DNA from: Porodaedalea pini
Taxonomy: Eukaryota; Basidiomycota; Agaricomycetes; Hymenochaetales; Hymenochaetaceae
Assembly (NCBI GenBank): GCA_002794775.1
Contig: NBAY01000005.1
Span: 496,001-560,000, forward strand
Direction: 5' to 3'
DNA length: 64,000 nt
Positions within the stretch are counted from its first letter, which is position 1; each line of letters starts with the position of its first letter. The notes under the pieces are model-generated. The model searched no databases. It saw nothing but the letters and a program-made list of their open reading frames with translations, and had not been told where the DNA came from. The position numbers and the translations under genes were made by a program. Below are positions 12,138 through 24,230 of the stretch, one piece after another.

Positions 12138-14641
12138 ATGGCTTCCCCTTGTCGGAGACGTGGCCGAGAACGGGAGTGGGACCCATGCAAATGGGAGGAG
12201 GGGCGGAAGACGAGGCGCGATGAGGGCGACGGGGGAAGTGATGGTGTCGTACTGAACTTAACGCTTGTCGGAGACGGCATCATGAGCGCGTGAGTTTATC
12301 CGTTGCCATACCGCGTCTCTTAACTCTGAAATCTTAAACCAATCAAGAATTTATACAGTCCCTGTAACTATTGGCAGTAATAACCAGGCCTTTCAACTGC
12401 AAGTCGACACCGGCTCTTCAGATCTAGTATGTGTACCTCTAATGCACAGTCTCTTGCGTCCTCTACTTATTGTTATTTTTTTCTAGTGGATCGCATCCAA
12501 GTCATGTTCATCACAAGCATGTACGGCCCAGAAGCCTAGACTGTATGACCCGTCGTCCTCGTCTACCAGCACGAACGTCGATTTCAGTATTCAATATCTC
12601 AGTGGCGAGGTGGATGGTCCCATCGTCTGGGATAGGTTTACCCTCGGAGGTTATGCGATTGACAACCAGGCACTTGGTGAGTTTGTGCGCATCACGCTCT
12701 TAGTGCGCTATTACCAAGTTGAATACTGACGAACAACCATCATTCGTTGCTTGTCATTGTCGCTGTTCTATTTAGCCGCCGCGAGTAATGTCGTTAATGA
12801 ATCCCTCACCAGCGACTATTCTGGCGTTCTGGGTCTTGCCCTCCCCTTAGACTCCGTGATTGCACAGGACATCCCGCCCGTTACGGGCAACGTGCCAGAC
12901 GGCGCGACAGTGATCTCCAACCTCTTCGGGGTGACACCCTCCGATCAGGCTCCTGCGCAATTCTTCTACTCTGTCCTCCTCGCACGCCCTAACATGAATC
13001 GCATCCCGTCCGTTCTCGGTATTGGGCGCCACCCTTCGAACGACCTACTTTCCGATGGCCTCACTATTGAACCATCCGACATTGCGTATTCTGATGTCGT
13101 CCCCGAGTCCGATGGCGTGCACTTTTGGAAAGCCGAGCTGAGAGGAATTACTGTGTATGTGAACGGGACAGTGAATAAGATTGATATCGGGCATAGCGTG
13201 ACGGGGAGCGTATTTCCCGAAGCCGTCCTCGACACTGGCGTGCCGTACATCATATCGACTCCGTCAATTGCGAATGCCGTATGGGGTGCCCTGGGCATAT
13301 CGCCCGCGAGTGATGGAAACTGTACGTACGCTTCGTTCACTCTGAGTTCGGCGTTCCTTTCAAGGTAGATCATGAACTGACTTCCTGTTTCCCTTAGACT
13401 ATATGCCATGTACAATGCCCCTTAACATGACTATAACTCTAGACGACCGCTCCGAAATCCCTATCCATCCTCTCGATCTAAGCGCTGTCCCGAACAATGG
13501 CGCCTCCTCATGCACCGGCCTTTTTCAACAAAGTTCCGTACTCTCCAACGCCCGCGGTTTCGGTGATATCATCCTCGGCGTGCCCTTCCTTCGCAACGTG
13601 TACACTGTGATGGCGTACGAATCTGTTTCCTCTGAGGGGATAATAGGAAATGGTGATAGACGCGCGAAACGGTCAACGATCACACCTCGATTAGGTCTAC
13701 TCAATCTGACAAACCCTACGACTGCTCTTGACGAATTCAACACTGTGCGTGTCCTGAACGAACCGCTTAACGGGGGTAACAGCAAGTCAGGAGCATCTGG
13801 CCACGGTCTTCCTGTAGGACTCGAGGTTCTCTTTGGTCTGATTGGCTTTGTCGTCCTGTGTGGCGGACTTTTCGGGGCACGCTGGTTGTTTACGCGAAGG
13901 CGGAATAAGCAAGCGGGAAGCACAACAAGTGATCAGACGAACGATAAAGACACGTACGCGTTGGCAGCTTACCACCTTGCGCCATTTCGTTCCCATAGCT
14001 ACGTACCGTCGGAAGATACACAACGTACGTTCGCCGACCCGACCGCGCGGCTCGACGCGAAGTATGATACCGTGCATAGCAAAACTGGGAGCATCGGCGT
14101 CGACGAGCTCGGCTTCCGGCAGAGCAAGAAGTTCAACGATGCGGAGAGCGACGAGCCGGAGCAGCCGAAGCTTGGGGGCGAGGGATGGGAACGGCATCAG
14201 TCGTGGATTGACTCGTACTCGGAGTACCAGCCGCCACTATTGGGCGAGTGGCGTCCACCAACGCACGAGCGTACCTACAGCAACTCTTCGACGCAATCTG
14301 CGCATGCACCATCCTCGCCACTGCTCGAAGCACATCACTCGTTAACAGCCATGCCGCTCGAGCGAGAGATCGATGAGTTTGGCGGACTGGACTCGAGCGG
14401 CTTGGCGGGTGTGGGCACAACTCGGAGAGGGAGCGTTTTAGACGAGGATGCCACGCTGACGAACGACGCATGGCATTCATATTCGCATTCGCGCATGAAC
14501 AGTGCTAGTGTCAGTAGTGTATCAGGCGGTCCATCTCCCGTTCGGACCCGCTCAGCACGGCCACGTCCCGGACGGACTCCTTCGGGCCCACGCACGTCGA
14601 GCATGATGTCGCGCGTCATAAGTGCAGGCGATGTCACCTAG
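12138..14641 (+). CDS. Pepsin-family aspartic protease with C-terminal transmembrane anchor
   Basis: A1-family aspartyl endopeptidase, probably displayed at the cell surface or in the secretory pathway. Exons 12138-12289, 12348-12426, 12487-12676, 12776-13321, 13398-14641 are phase-consistent (736 aa). Both catalytic triads are present: QVDTGSSDLW and VLDTGVPYI. Near residue 465 a single helix (GLEVLFGLIGFVVLCGGLFGA) followed by RWLFTRRRNK is a stop-transfer anchor; a ~240-residue Ser/Pro-rich cytoplasmic tail follows. N-glycosylation sequons occur in the lumenal half. The 5' end is uncertain: the chosen ATG gives an Arg/Glu-rich start with no signal peptide, so a further upstream exon is likely. 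Confidence 0.88.
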
Positions 14642-15229
14642 CGGTGCAGGACAGAACAAAACAAAGTCGTATTCCACAGCAATAAGACTACTATATTATC
14701 ATTCGATATTCAATACTCTAGCCCCAGACGATGCGATCATGCTTGGCCCAATTCATCTGTATTCAATATTGCTTTTCCCGGGACTCTGGCGGACACGCAA
14801 TCCTACCCTCTTTCGTTGTTTTTTATTCTCTTTATTTTTTGGTCCTTTTCCCTTACACTGCCACTACCTCTTGTCCCTCACTATACCCGTCTCTACCAGG
14901 CCTTTGATGGATCATAACTGTTACTGTGTTTTCTAGTTGCTTTTATCATTTGTAGTCTTAATTATCATTACCAGTCTTGGGATCTCATGAATGCAACAAG
15001 CTGAACAGATATTATCAAAAGCGAGGAAATCTCTTGCTTGGCTACAGCAGTCAAGCTGAATCATCGTGCAACTACGCGATATACTGAGGACATGGTTTAA
15101 AAAAATATGTTAGATTAATATTGAGTTTCTGTCGGCTTTTGTCGGCAACGGAAAACGCCGAAACTCCGCTCGTGTGTCGTTTGCAGAGCACACAACGTAG
15201 AGAGAGCTCATCCAACAGTACACACACAA
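14642..15229. other. Intergenic region
   Basis: 588 bp between the protease stop and the OSCP start; T-rich 3' flank at 14815-14860. No coding frame with recognisable features on either strand. Confidence 0.5.
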
Positions 15230-15975
15230 ATGTTGGCGACATCCTCCCGCCCTCTTGCCGCCGTGGTGCGCGCGCAGGCCCGCCGCAACGCCTCCTCCAT
15301 TGCGACGAAGTATTCCCACGCGGCGTACAAGGCTGCGCTTGCCAAGTCGCCGACGACACTCATCAAGGTGCAGGGTGAGCTCTCCGCGATCGCAGCGTCC
15401 ATGAAGGACACGCCGCAGCTCGACGCATTCGTACACAACCCGTTCCTCGCATCGACTGAGCGCACCGCGGGCCTCGAGGCACTTTTCAAGGCGGGTGCGA
15501 AGGGCGGCAAGGAGCCCGTGAGCGACGTCACGAAGAACCTCTTCGCCGTGCTGAGCGACAACGGACGCCTTGCAGAGACGACGAGTGTCATCGAGGTTTT
15601 CAACGAGCTCGTCGCAAAGTACAAGGGCGAACTAGAGATTGTGGTCACTTCTGCGTCTCCTCTGCCGAAGGACGTTCTTTCGAAACTCGAGGCGTCGTTA
15701 AAACAGTCTGAAGTCGCTAAGCAGGCAAAGGTCTTAAGAATCTCGAACAAGGTTTGTTTATTCCGATTTCGGCTCTCTGGTCTCATGCTGATAGGTTATG
15801 AAACAGGTCAACCCGTCCGTGCTTGGTGGTATTGTAGTAGATGTTGGTGACAAGACGATCGACCTCAGCGTCGCCTCGAGAGTCACGAAGCTCAACTCTC
15901 TCCTTCAGCGTGAGTAATACGTCTTTTCATTATTTTTATACAATATCCTGACCATTCTACCCAGAATCTGTGTAA
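15230..15975 (+). CDS. ATP5: Mitochondrial F1Fo-ATP synthase OSCP (subunit 5/delta)
   Basis: Oligomycin-sensitivity-conferring protein linking the F1 head to the peripheral stalk in the mitochondrial inner membrane. Exons 15230-15751, 15807-15909, 15965-15975 sum to 211 aa, the normal length. The Arg/Ala/Ser N-terminus (MLATSSRPLAAVVRAQARRN) is a mitochondrial presequence. The OSCP core (KYSHAAYKAALAKS, FNELVAKYKGELEIVVTSA) ends with the conserved distal motif (NPSVLGGIVVDVGDKTIDLS). The last exon encodes only the final residues and the stop. Confidence 0.97.
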
Positions 15976-17086
15976 TGTTTACAATTGCGCACGTGCCTGC
16001 ATTAATAGAATAATCGGAGGGACTTCGGCTGAAGTCATTTCCAAACTTTCAATCAAAGCCGAGTCGCTGCAATGCCTAATCATCTAAGCCTTCAAAATTC
16101 ATTATTACAATCCAAAGCTAGATGCTTCTCGCCAGTAATAGCAACACGCAAACGTTATGAAGATCCAAGCTGCATGTTGCACATGTTTACTGACCTTCAA
16201 ATGAACATCACGAATTAACCAGGAATGAAGGGGATGTTAACCCGCGTTATCCACAAATCCTGGATAATTTGTGTCATCGACTTTGATAAGGAGCAAATTT
16301 TGATAACTCCGCCTTGCAGCTAAGAAAGTTTATCTGCTTAGCCTTAGCGATGGTCTGCGAACGTTTCGACACAATAAACTACCCTACAGCATGTGACTCA
16401 TCGCTCGCAGTTTGCACAGCGGACAAAAAGAAATTCCGGAGCCTCCAGAATTTTTGACAGAATGTGATAGCGGAATTTGAAAATTTGATACCCACTCCGG
16501 AGCATTCAGAATTTATTGCTTTGTGCCTTCCAGAATAGGAAACAGAATTCGAAATTCTGTTATCTCGTCCTGAAACAAATTCCGGAGGATCAGGAACTTA
16601 CTTTTGTCTACTGTGATAGTAATTCTGAGTCATGTATAGCCCTTGGCAGAGCCTTTTTTGTCCTTTTTATAGTACTTCCAAGCAAACTATGGACAAAAAT
16701 AAATTCCTGATCCTCTGGAATTTGTTTCAGAATGAAATAACAGGATTTCAAATTCTGTTTCCTCTTCTAAGGCACAAAATAACAAATTCTAAAGGCTCCG
16801 GAATGAGTATCAAATTTTCAAATTCCGTTATCACGTTCTGTCAAAAATTCCAGAGCCTCCAGAAATCAGACAGTACATTAGTTGTAAACTCTGCATCATG
16901 CCACAGTTAAATACATATTGGGTGAACTTCCTAGTACATGAAGGAGGCAAGTGTGCAACAAAGTAATTGAATCTCAAACTTTAGACAGCAGAGGCAATGC
17001 TGACTACAAGGAGAAAAGAGAAAGAGAAATGTACAAAGAAAGTGCTTATAAATAGTTGGATATGTAGCAGTAAAGAAGTTGTTGAA
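15976..17086. other. AT-rich intergenic region between OSCP and the SET gene, with a large inverted repeat
   Basis: 1.1 kb without a supportable gene. The outer parts are AT-rich with no conserved frame; the middle (16431-16867) is the inverted repeat listed separately. Short open frames at 16516-16910 lie inside the repeat and are not credible genes. Confidence 0.7.
16431..16867. repeat. Large imperfect inverted repeat (~180-bp arms, ~70-bp loop)
   Basis: Left arm ~16431-16616 and right arm ~16685-16867 are reverse complements with scattered mismatches. Matching blocks read on the left arm include GAATTTTTGACAGAA, GGAATTTGAAAATTTGATA, TTTGTGCCTT, CTGAAACAAATTCC and GAGGATCAGGAA, each found inverted in the right arm in the mirrored order. 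The spacer is ~16617-16684. No transposase frame is present. It could be a foldback/MITE-like element or a transcribed long hairpin. Confidence 0.88.
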
Positions 17087-20000
17087 TCAAACCTTTAAAC
17101 CCTCCTCAGGAGCCGCGCCGCCATAAGAGAATAGTCTACCGAAACACTTCCGTGCCCCGCAATAACACTTCTGATACGATTGATCTGCCTCCTGGAGCTG
17201 CAATGTGTCAATGCAACATGAATAAGTTGAGCCTTGATGGTATTGAGCATAGTAAGAAGGCTATCTCATACCTCCTCATCAACATCTCCATAGTAATTGA
17301 AACAAATCTCTTGACCTGCTTCAATATCTTTCACGGCAAAGATCCCGAGCAATGCTTTCTCGATATTGGCCTCGTTTATGTAGACGGCATTGATCCTACA
17401 ATTCGGATCACAACTGTGGTTCTGTGCAAAATTGATTGAAGTGTGAAAACTGTTTGCAATCTTTAAATGCTTAAAGATGACTGACCAGGAAACGAGTAAA
17501 CTAGAGATCAATGGAGATTTAAGTCAATAACAAGGGAGAGAGTTTAACAGTCTGGATTCGTACGTTTCCGACATGGAAGGCATCAATGCAGTACTTAGAA
17601 TCGTCATCTGGATGGTCCTTTATGTGCCAAAAATCGATATCGAAGAGGTAGGTTTTCCCCAATTTGTTGTACACACTTGGATCAAGGATTAATTTGAGTT
17701 CTCACAGATTTGATAACTTTCAGACTCACAATCCTCGCTTCAGAGCCTCTGCCTCGACTAGGATCTCGCCTGCGTAGATTCCTATGAATATGCCCTTATA
17801 AATCTTTTTGCCGGCAAAAACACCTGCGGGTATAGAGCCATTAGTGCAAGTCCTGACGAGGGAGCCCATATTTAAAAGACTTACCCCAGCCTTTTTTCTT
17901 CGTCTTCACTATGTCTACATGACATTTGCGGCCAAGCTGGACCACCTGTGGATATAGAAGTGAGCAGGGCAGCAACCAAATATTTGTCTATATAAGTAGA
18001 GAGCTCACCCGGTTCATGCAATCTTCTGTGCACCCACAAGCGTCGTTACATTCAAAGATAGGATACTCATGTATTTGGACACGGCCCTTTTCATCGTAGA
18101 CGAAACCCTTATGACTGTTCTCCTGTTTTTCGAAGATTTCGCGTTGCCGTTTCACGCAAGCGCACGTCTTCGAACGTGGGTCGCATTTCCCAATGCAACC
18201 ACAACCCTGGAGGTTCCGGTATTCCGGCGGGGGAACACCACTCCCATGATACATTCTATTGGTATAATAGAACTCAAAGGGCGGAGTCGGTTCATCATCA
18301 ATATCATTGATTATTCGGATGTTGGGAGCCTTTGGCTCATCCTCTGTCGTGTTCTGTACAATTGCTGACTCGAATATCTTGCGGAGAAGGCCAGGATTCT
18401 TACACCAGTCTGGAGTGTCATTGACCTCGTTGACAAGATCCTTGGGGATTTCGTCGACGTGGTACCAAGTCGGCCCATAATCCCGGTCAGTGAAGTAGCG
18501 ATCGACCTCTTTAGGATACTTCGAGTCATAGTTCGGAGCGATTGCAATGTCACATACAGCTCCGGCGAGATCAGTGACTGGGGTAGTGGGCTGCTCGACA
18601 GACGATTCACTTTCGTCGTTCAACCGTCCGTCCAATGTGTCCCTTGGATCAATACTAGACGCCGACGAGCGACTATGAGACCGCAGCGTGGACGCAGTGG
18701 ACGTAAGTGAACGACGAGTTTGCCTTGGAGATTCCCTCAGCTCGGAAACTTCTTTGGTGAGCAGAGCTACCCCATCCACATTCGGGCTTTGGATACGCAG
18801 GCGTTTCGACAATGAGCGCTTTTCGCTGATAATTATGTCTGCTTCACCACCTGTGTTCGATGATGTCGACGATATCGACCTTGTGCGCTTCCTAAATGGC
18901 CGCTGCGATACAGAAGATGATGTCTCGTCGTCTTGCAATGAGTATTCAAGGGTTGGAGTGGACGGTTCAGACGACAACGGAGATGGTTTTGGACGCCGCT
19001 TCAAATTTGACTTGCGAGCAACCTAATCAGATCAATGCGATTGGGGCATAGTAAGGATAAGTTTAAAATCTTACCTGAAATCGACTGTAAGGGGCGACTG
19101 ATACGTTTGGTCCTACTCGAACATAAGATGAAGCTGTGATGTCGACAGAAGAGGGTGTTGATGCACGAGTCGTTGAAGGGACTTCTGAGGCATGCTTAAT
19201 GGAAGTGTCAGGCATGTCACCAGAGTTCTCGCCGCCTAAGGCTTTCGCAATTTCCTGGGAGCTAGTGCTTGTATGTAAGACGGGGACAGCAGGCGAAAAT
19301 GTATGGACATGTTGAACTTCCGTAGGATCCTTCAAAGAAATCAGAAAATCAGATAGCGAGAAAAGAAGCGACAGCGTACCGCATCGTCAGCATTTATAGT
19401 ATGGGTTGACTTCAATCTTTTCGGAGATGCTGATTGAGAAACGCTCGCGAATCCGGAGCGTTCGAGAACTGATGAGATTTCATGCGTTGGCGAAGCAGTC
19501 TCCGGCGTGTCCTTGCTTTGCATAGTTTGCTCCATCATCCGTTTCTTAATATAGGGCATCGAGTTCGGCTTTAGCGACAGGCCAGAAGAAGACGCCGCTC
19601 TGAGTACATTAGTCGTCGGAGACGCTAGTATGAAAGTGAGTAAGGTGTTTTGAGCCAAAGATATCTACTCACGAATTCCTTTGGGCGGATCGGCTTTAGT
19701 TGGGACCGATAGACCGGGGATTAATGACTTCAGTTTCCTGGCAGAAGCTCTTGCCTCCTCTGAATTCTTACCAGTGTCAGATTTCACGAATGAAGGCATA
19801 GGGGTAGACGTAGAACTGATTTGCTCCGACTCCTTTCGTGAAGGCGGTCGACTCGATGTCGACACTGGTGAAGAGGATACAGATTGGAAGAGCGCATCAA
19901 CACTCGCCTCGTTCGCCTCTGCCGCACGCAAATTCCTGGTTGTCGGCGCTGGAATGTTGAGCTTGCGGCGTGGTCGTGCGTCCGGAATCCTCAGTTCAGC

Positions 20001-23000
20001 CAGCGATTTGGGAGACAGTGAGTTCTCGCGCCGTGGCTCCGTGTCCACTTTCATGGCCTCGGTAGATGGTGTATCCTGTATCTGTGCGTTTCCGACTACA
20101 GAGGGTTTCGTCAAACCCAGCGGAACGATTGACTCCGACGCCGAATCCGAATCCGGTGACTTCATAGCAGTGAACTGCGAAGACTGCTCATTTGACTCAG
20201 AGAGTTTTGTGGCCACGCCATCGCCACTGTCTGTTTCCCTGGTCTTCCCGGTCACTCTCTCAACCACTTCTGGAGTCCTGCTCGGGGTAGAGACTGCCAC
20301 TTTCGTACTGGAATCAACTGTACCGAGCTCTTTCTTGCTCGCAAGAGTTCCAGGTGGGGTTTTGCTCTTTGAGCCGAAATACATGCCCATAAAGTTTGGC
20401 GTTGGCTCGCCGACAAACATCGCCCCTGGAGAGACAGCGCGATTGAACTTGGCTTGCTTTTCGGACAGTCTGGGCTTTGAAGTAGAGGGAGTGGCTTGCA
20501 AAGCGGGTTCCAGAACAGAGGACGATACGACGGGCATGGCAGTGGTTGTATTGGCAATCGATGTTTCTCCTGGTTCTTCACGTAAGACTTCTGCACCACT
20601 CGACTCATTGAAGGGTTCCAGAATGGGACGGCGCCCAGCTTCGAATACAGTCACATTTTGAAGTACTAGATTCCCGGTAATGTCTTTGGAACTCTGAAGA
20701 GGCCTTTCTTGTCTGGGAGTTAACGCTGGACTGGTTGGCCCATGACGATGATTGGGTGTTGCGGGCTGCACGGACAGTGCCACTGAAGATACATGGCTGA
20801 AGGCGGGAGGCGTTGACGGCCCATTGTGGTCGACATCATCCATCGACACATCCGCCTCAGTTGGCTTGTCCTTGCTGTCTGCTGCTACATTGGCGAGCCG
20901 AGACAAGTCCAACATTCCCAGCTTGTCGGTCAGCGTTGCCGGTTTACTTAATGTGCTGGCTTCAGATGAAATAGTTACTAACGGTCGCTGAGCAGTTTCA
21001 GGCTTCTCTGCTTGCGCGATACCAGTCAGAAGCTCTGATGCAAATGTATGCGAAGAACTGATCGATGGCCCGAGCAGTAAATCCACCTCGTTCACATCTT
21101 CGGATTGCGACTCCTCGACCTGCACAGAAATAGGAGGGCTTCGGAGTGCTCGCGCGCGCTCGATCGGGGTCGAAGTTTCCTCAGCTTTGTTAGACCTATC
21201 ATCCGTGGACACTGCTCGCTCTGTGAGGCATAGTCGTCAGTAATGAAACAATATGACCAAGACACAAACAAACATACGCGAGGACGGTTCGTTATCCACA
21301 GACTGCACAGTGACATCGACAGATGGTGCTATCTCCGCAGGAACAGTCGCATTATCCGCGATGGTATCATGATTGAAGTCGTCGTTCATAACCGTAATGT
21401 CCATGGGTTCGCCAAAGTCATAATCAAAGTTCGGATCCGCAGACATAGACTCCGGGCTTTTCTGCACAACTAACGGCATGATGACAGGTGAGGACGTTGA
21501 AGCGGGCAGCGTCGGATGCGAATGGAGCCGACATGCAGCGGAAGTAACGTCATGTCCATTCACGGTTACTACGGGAGCTAAAGGCGCAGCCACGTCGGGA
21601 GGATGAGTATCCCTGCTGTCAGTCCCGATAGACGTACGACGCGCCGCAGTAGATATACTTCCACCGGCCTCGACATCAGAGCGCGGAGCTATAGCACAAG
21701 CGCCCGCACCAGTCACGTCGGAGCGCCGACGGCTGACGTCCAGTGGTCGCGAGCCTGAGGCCTGGGGCTTGCGGCTCGCCATCTTCTCCTTCGGAATTGC
21801 AGACACGCGAGGCTGGGGCGCACTGCGGGCGGCGAGCTCGGTTGCGCAAGGTCGACCGGGTTCTGCGTGGGCTGAGTCAGATGCCCAGTCGTTTGTGACT
21901 GATTTGCAGACGAGCACTTGGTAGCCGACTTTGACGAGGGAGGCGCGTCGTCATCGTCTAGCGTCAGATCTATGACCAGTTCCTTCTTCTCTGAGTCGTC
22001 GTCATCAGATAGCTCGACAAAGCCTAAATTTCTTATAGGCCCTGCTTTCCAGCAAAGAAAGCAACGATGAACATTTAATTGCAACCGTCGAAAACCAGTT
22101 GAAATTACGCACTATCTCGCTTACTCGCTGATGATGTTGTCTGCGTCTTAGGCCTTGCAGCATTCGTCTTTAGCTGTCGACCAGCGTAATTTGCGCTTGC
22201 AGGTTGAGTTGAAGGTGGTGTACGACCTGGGCCCGCTTTGTTGCTACTGAGCGAAGTGGGCTGTGTCGAGGAGAAAGCCACGTTCGCACTCTTCCCCTTC
22301 TTCTGGAGCTTGTCTGTACCTGATTTGAGAACTTCGTCTCGATTTGTCGCTCGCTTTGCAACTTGTGAAAGCGACGGGCCGCTAGCTGAGATTGAAACTT
22401 TCCGAACTACGTCAGATTTTATAATTACACAAGATCAAAAGGAAGAAATGCTGACTAGATTTCAATGAACTATTAGATATAGCCCTCAACTTATCGGACG
22501 AGCTCTGTTTTAGCTCTTTCTCTCGAGAAGCCGCACTGGACAGGGCTGAGCGAAAGAGGTTCAGTAGCAAGAATAAAATAGAAGTTAGCTGTTAAGTACT
22601 CACTGCTTCTTCGTTGATCATCAGACTTCACAAGTTTGCGCGACGCTTGAGATATCGATGATGGAGATGCAGCATCACTTTCTTCTTCCTCCCTTCTTGC
22701 ACGATTCGTCGACGAGGAAGACGAAGCGGCTGCACACACAACATTTAAAAGTGATACTATGCAAGTTTACTCGCGGACTTACACGACCTCTTTTGAGATT
22801 GAGCCCTTGAGGGACTGTGATACCCTTGCGAAAGCAAGGCAGGGAATTCTTCACCGCTACTTGTAGTGGTAGCACGGATTGGAGAAGGCTGCTTCTGCGT
22901 TATCGTAAGTTATTGCCTACAACAGTGCTTCTAAACACAGAGGCAAAAGCTTACCTGGGTGAACGATGCAATCGTCGGTGATTTCTGATAACAGGTTTTT

Positions 23001-24230
23001 AGTTCCCTTTTTCACCGTTAAAATTCAGAAGAGTTATAGGTACCTTCGGAGGATTCGTTGATTCTGCCTTCTTCCAAGGCTTAGGTCTGGGCTTAACGAG
23101 AAGTACCAGACAATATAAGTTATTTATCTACACACAAGCCCGTGAGGACTTACCGGTCCTTGCGACTGAGAGATAGTTGTTGAATCCTCGTCCGAGTCTT
23201 CAAGATTTATGACTTCAACAACTTTTTCCTTTCCTTTGCCGGCTTTGGAAGTTGACAAAGCCTTCGGCCGAATAACAAACACGTGTTGATCAGTATGAAA
23301 GGAATGTCAAGGGAATGATACAAATTTAAATAGCGGTTACCTTTTTCGAAAGCTGTGTCGGCCCAGGTGCAGATACGGAGCCTGTGTTCCGCAGACGCGG
23401 ACGTGGCTGTGAAGTGGAGATTCTGGGCCACGATGGCTTATAATAAACGGAAGTCAGCAACGAAACAAACGTTAGCCCATGAGCTCGATCGGGAACTTAC
23501 TTGAGATTGAGCCGGTACTTTGATTGCGTCTTTGATCGCCGTAGCGGAAGTCAGTGTTGGCATATCCTTTAAGCCGTGCTTGTCTTTGGACGTATGACCG
23601 GTCTGTGCGGCACGACGCGTCAGTACATCTTTAACAGTACCACCTCCAGACTCATGCCCAAATTCAGTATCCGATCTGCTTTCCCAAAGCAAATGCTTTT
23701 CTGAAAGGCCACTAGACGCCTGACGTCTGGTGGGATCGTAAGCTTTGACTGAGAATGAGGGGGTTGAATTTGATGCATTAGGCTGCGTAGAAGGGAATGC
23801 CAAAGTGCGCTTCTTTCCCGCCTGAGATGTGGCTTGAGTGGGCGGTGGCATATCTCCAGCTGCAGCTGACTGGGTTTGTTGCTTTCCAGGAATGTTGAGC
23901 CTAGAAAGTGTCTCTTTGCCGCGCTTCAACGGGTTAGCACCTGACGTTGTGCTCGATGCTGGCTGTGTACTTGCAGGAGGTCGAGCCTGAGGTCTCGGTA
24001 TTGTCGCTGCGCTTGCACTAGTAAGAGTAGAAGGTGCCACTGACGAGCGCGTGAATTGGCTGCTAGTAGCACTGTAATCGTCTTCGTCATCGGATTCATT
24101 TGGCTCTAGTTGACACGCAGTTCAGTGAAACGAGGAGCACAGCATACAAGTGGCTGTTGAACGTACCTTCAAGGGTCTCCCAAGTTGGCATTGAAGCAAG
24201 TCGACGCGGCCCAAGATCGCGTCGAGACAT
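17087..24230 (-). CDS. SUV39/Clr4-type histone-lysine methyltransferase with a giant disordered N-terminus
   Basis: Predicted nuclear H3K9 methyltransferase. Minus-strand exons 24230-24167, 24105-23501, 23436-23341, 23261-23154, 23091-23044, 22984-22955, 22894-22783, 22729-22604, 22545-22456, 22406-22125, 22041-21900, 21822-21278, 21220-19673, 19624-19380, 19329-19075, 19022-18009, 17945-17885, 17823-17730, 17675-17564, 17500-17486, 17421-17272, 17197-17087 keep one frame: 1,950 aa. Residues ~1-1650 are Ser/Thr/Pro-rich and disordered. Then pre-SET (GCGCIGKCDPRSKTCAC, CNDACGCTEDCMNR), SET (KGWGVFAG, YAGEIL, TRFLNHSCDPNC, GQEICFNYYGD) and post-SET Cys motif (KCYCGARKCFG). A 15-nt exon encodes FTRFL. 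Acidic-flanked hydrophobic motifs (VINLEDSDED, FVELSDDDD, VIDLTLDDDD) resemble SUMO-interacting motifs. No chromodomain is visible. The 22041/21822 junction uses a weak donor (GTCACA) and is the least certain. Confidence 0.9.

Noticed and set aside
16516..16910. Small open frames inside the inverted repeat
   Set aside because: They arise from AT-rich palindromic DNA and show no protein-like composition or conserved start.
19681..20661. 326-codon plus-strand frame antisense to the SET gene
   Set aside because: The minus-strand exon 21220-19673 is phase-linked to the rest of the methyltransferase; the plus frame is its Ser-rich shadow.
17087..24230. Splitting the SET region into several genes
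   Set aside because: All exon junctions from the ATG at 24230 to the stop at 17087 keep one frame with normal introns; there is no internal stop, promoter gap or poly(A)-like region.
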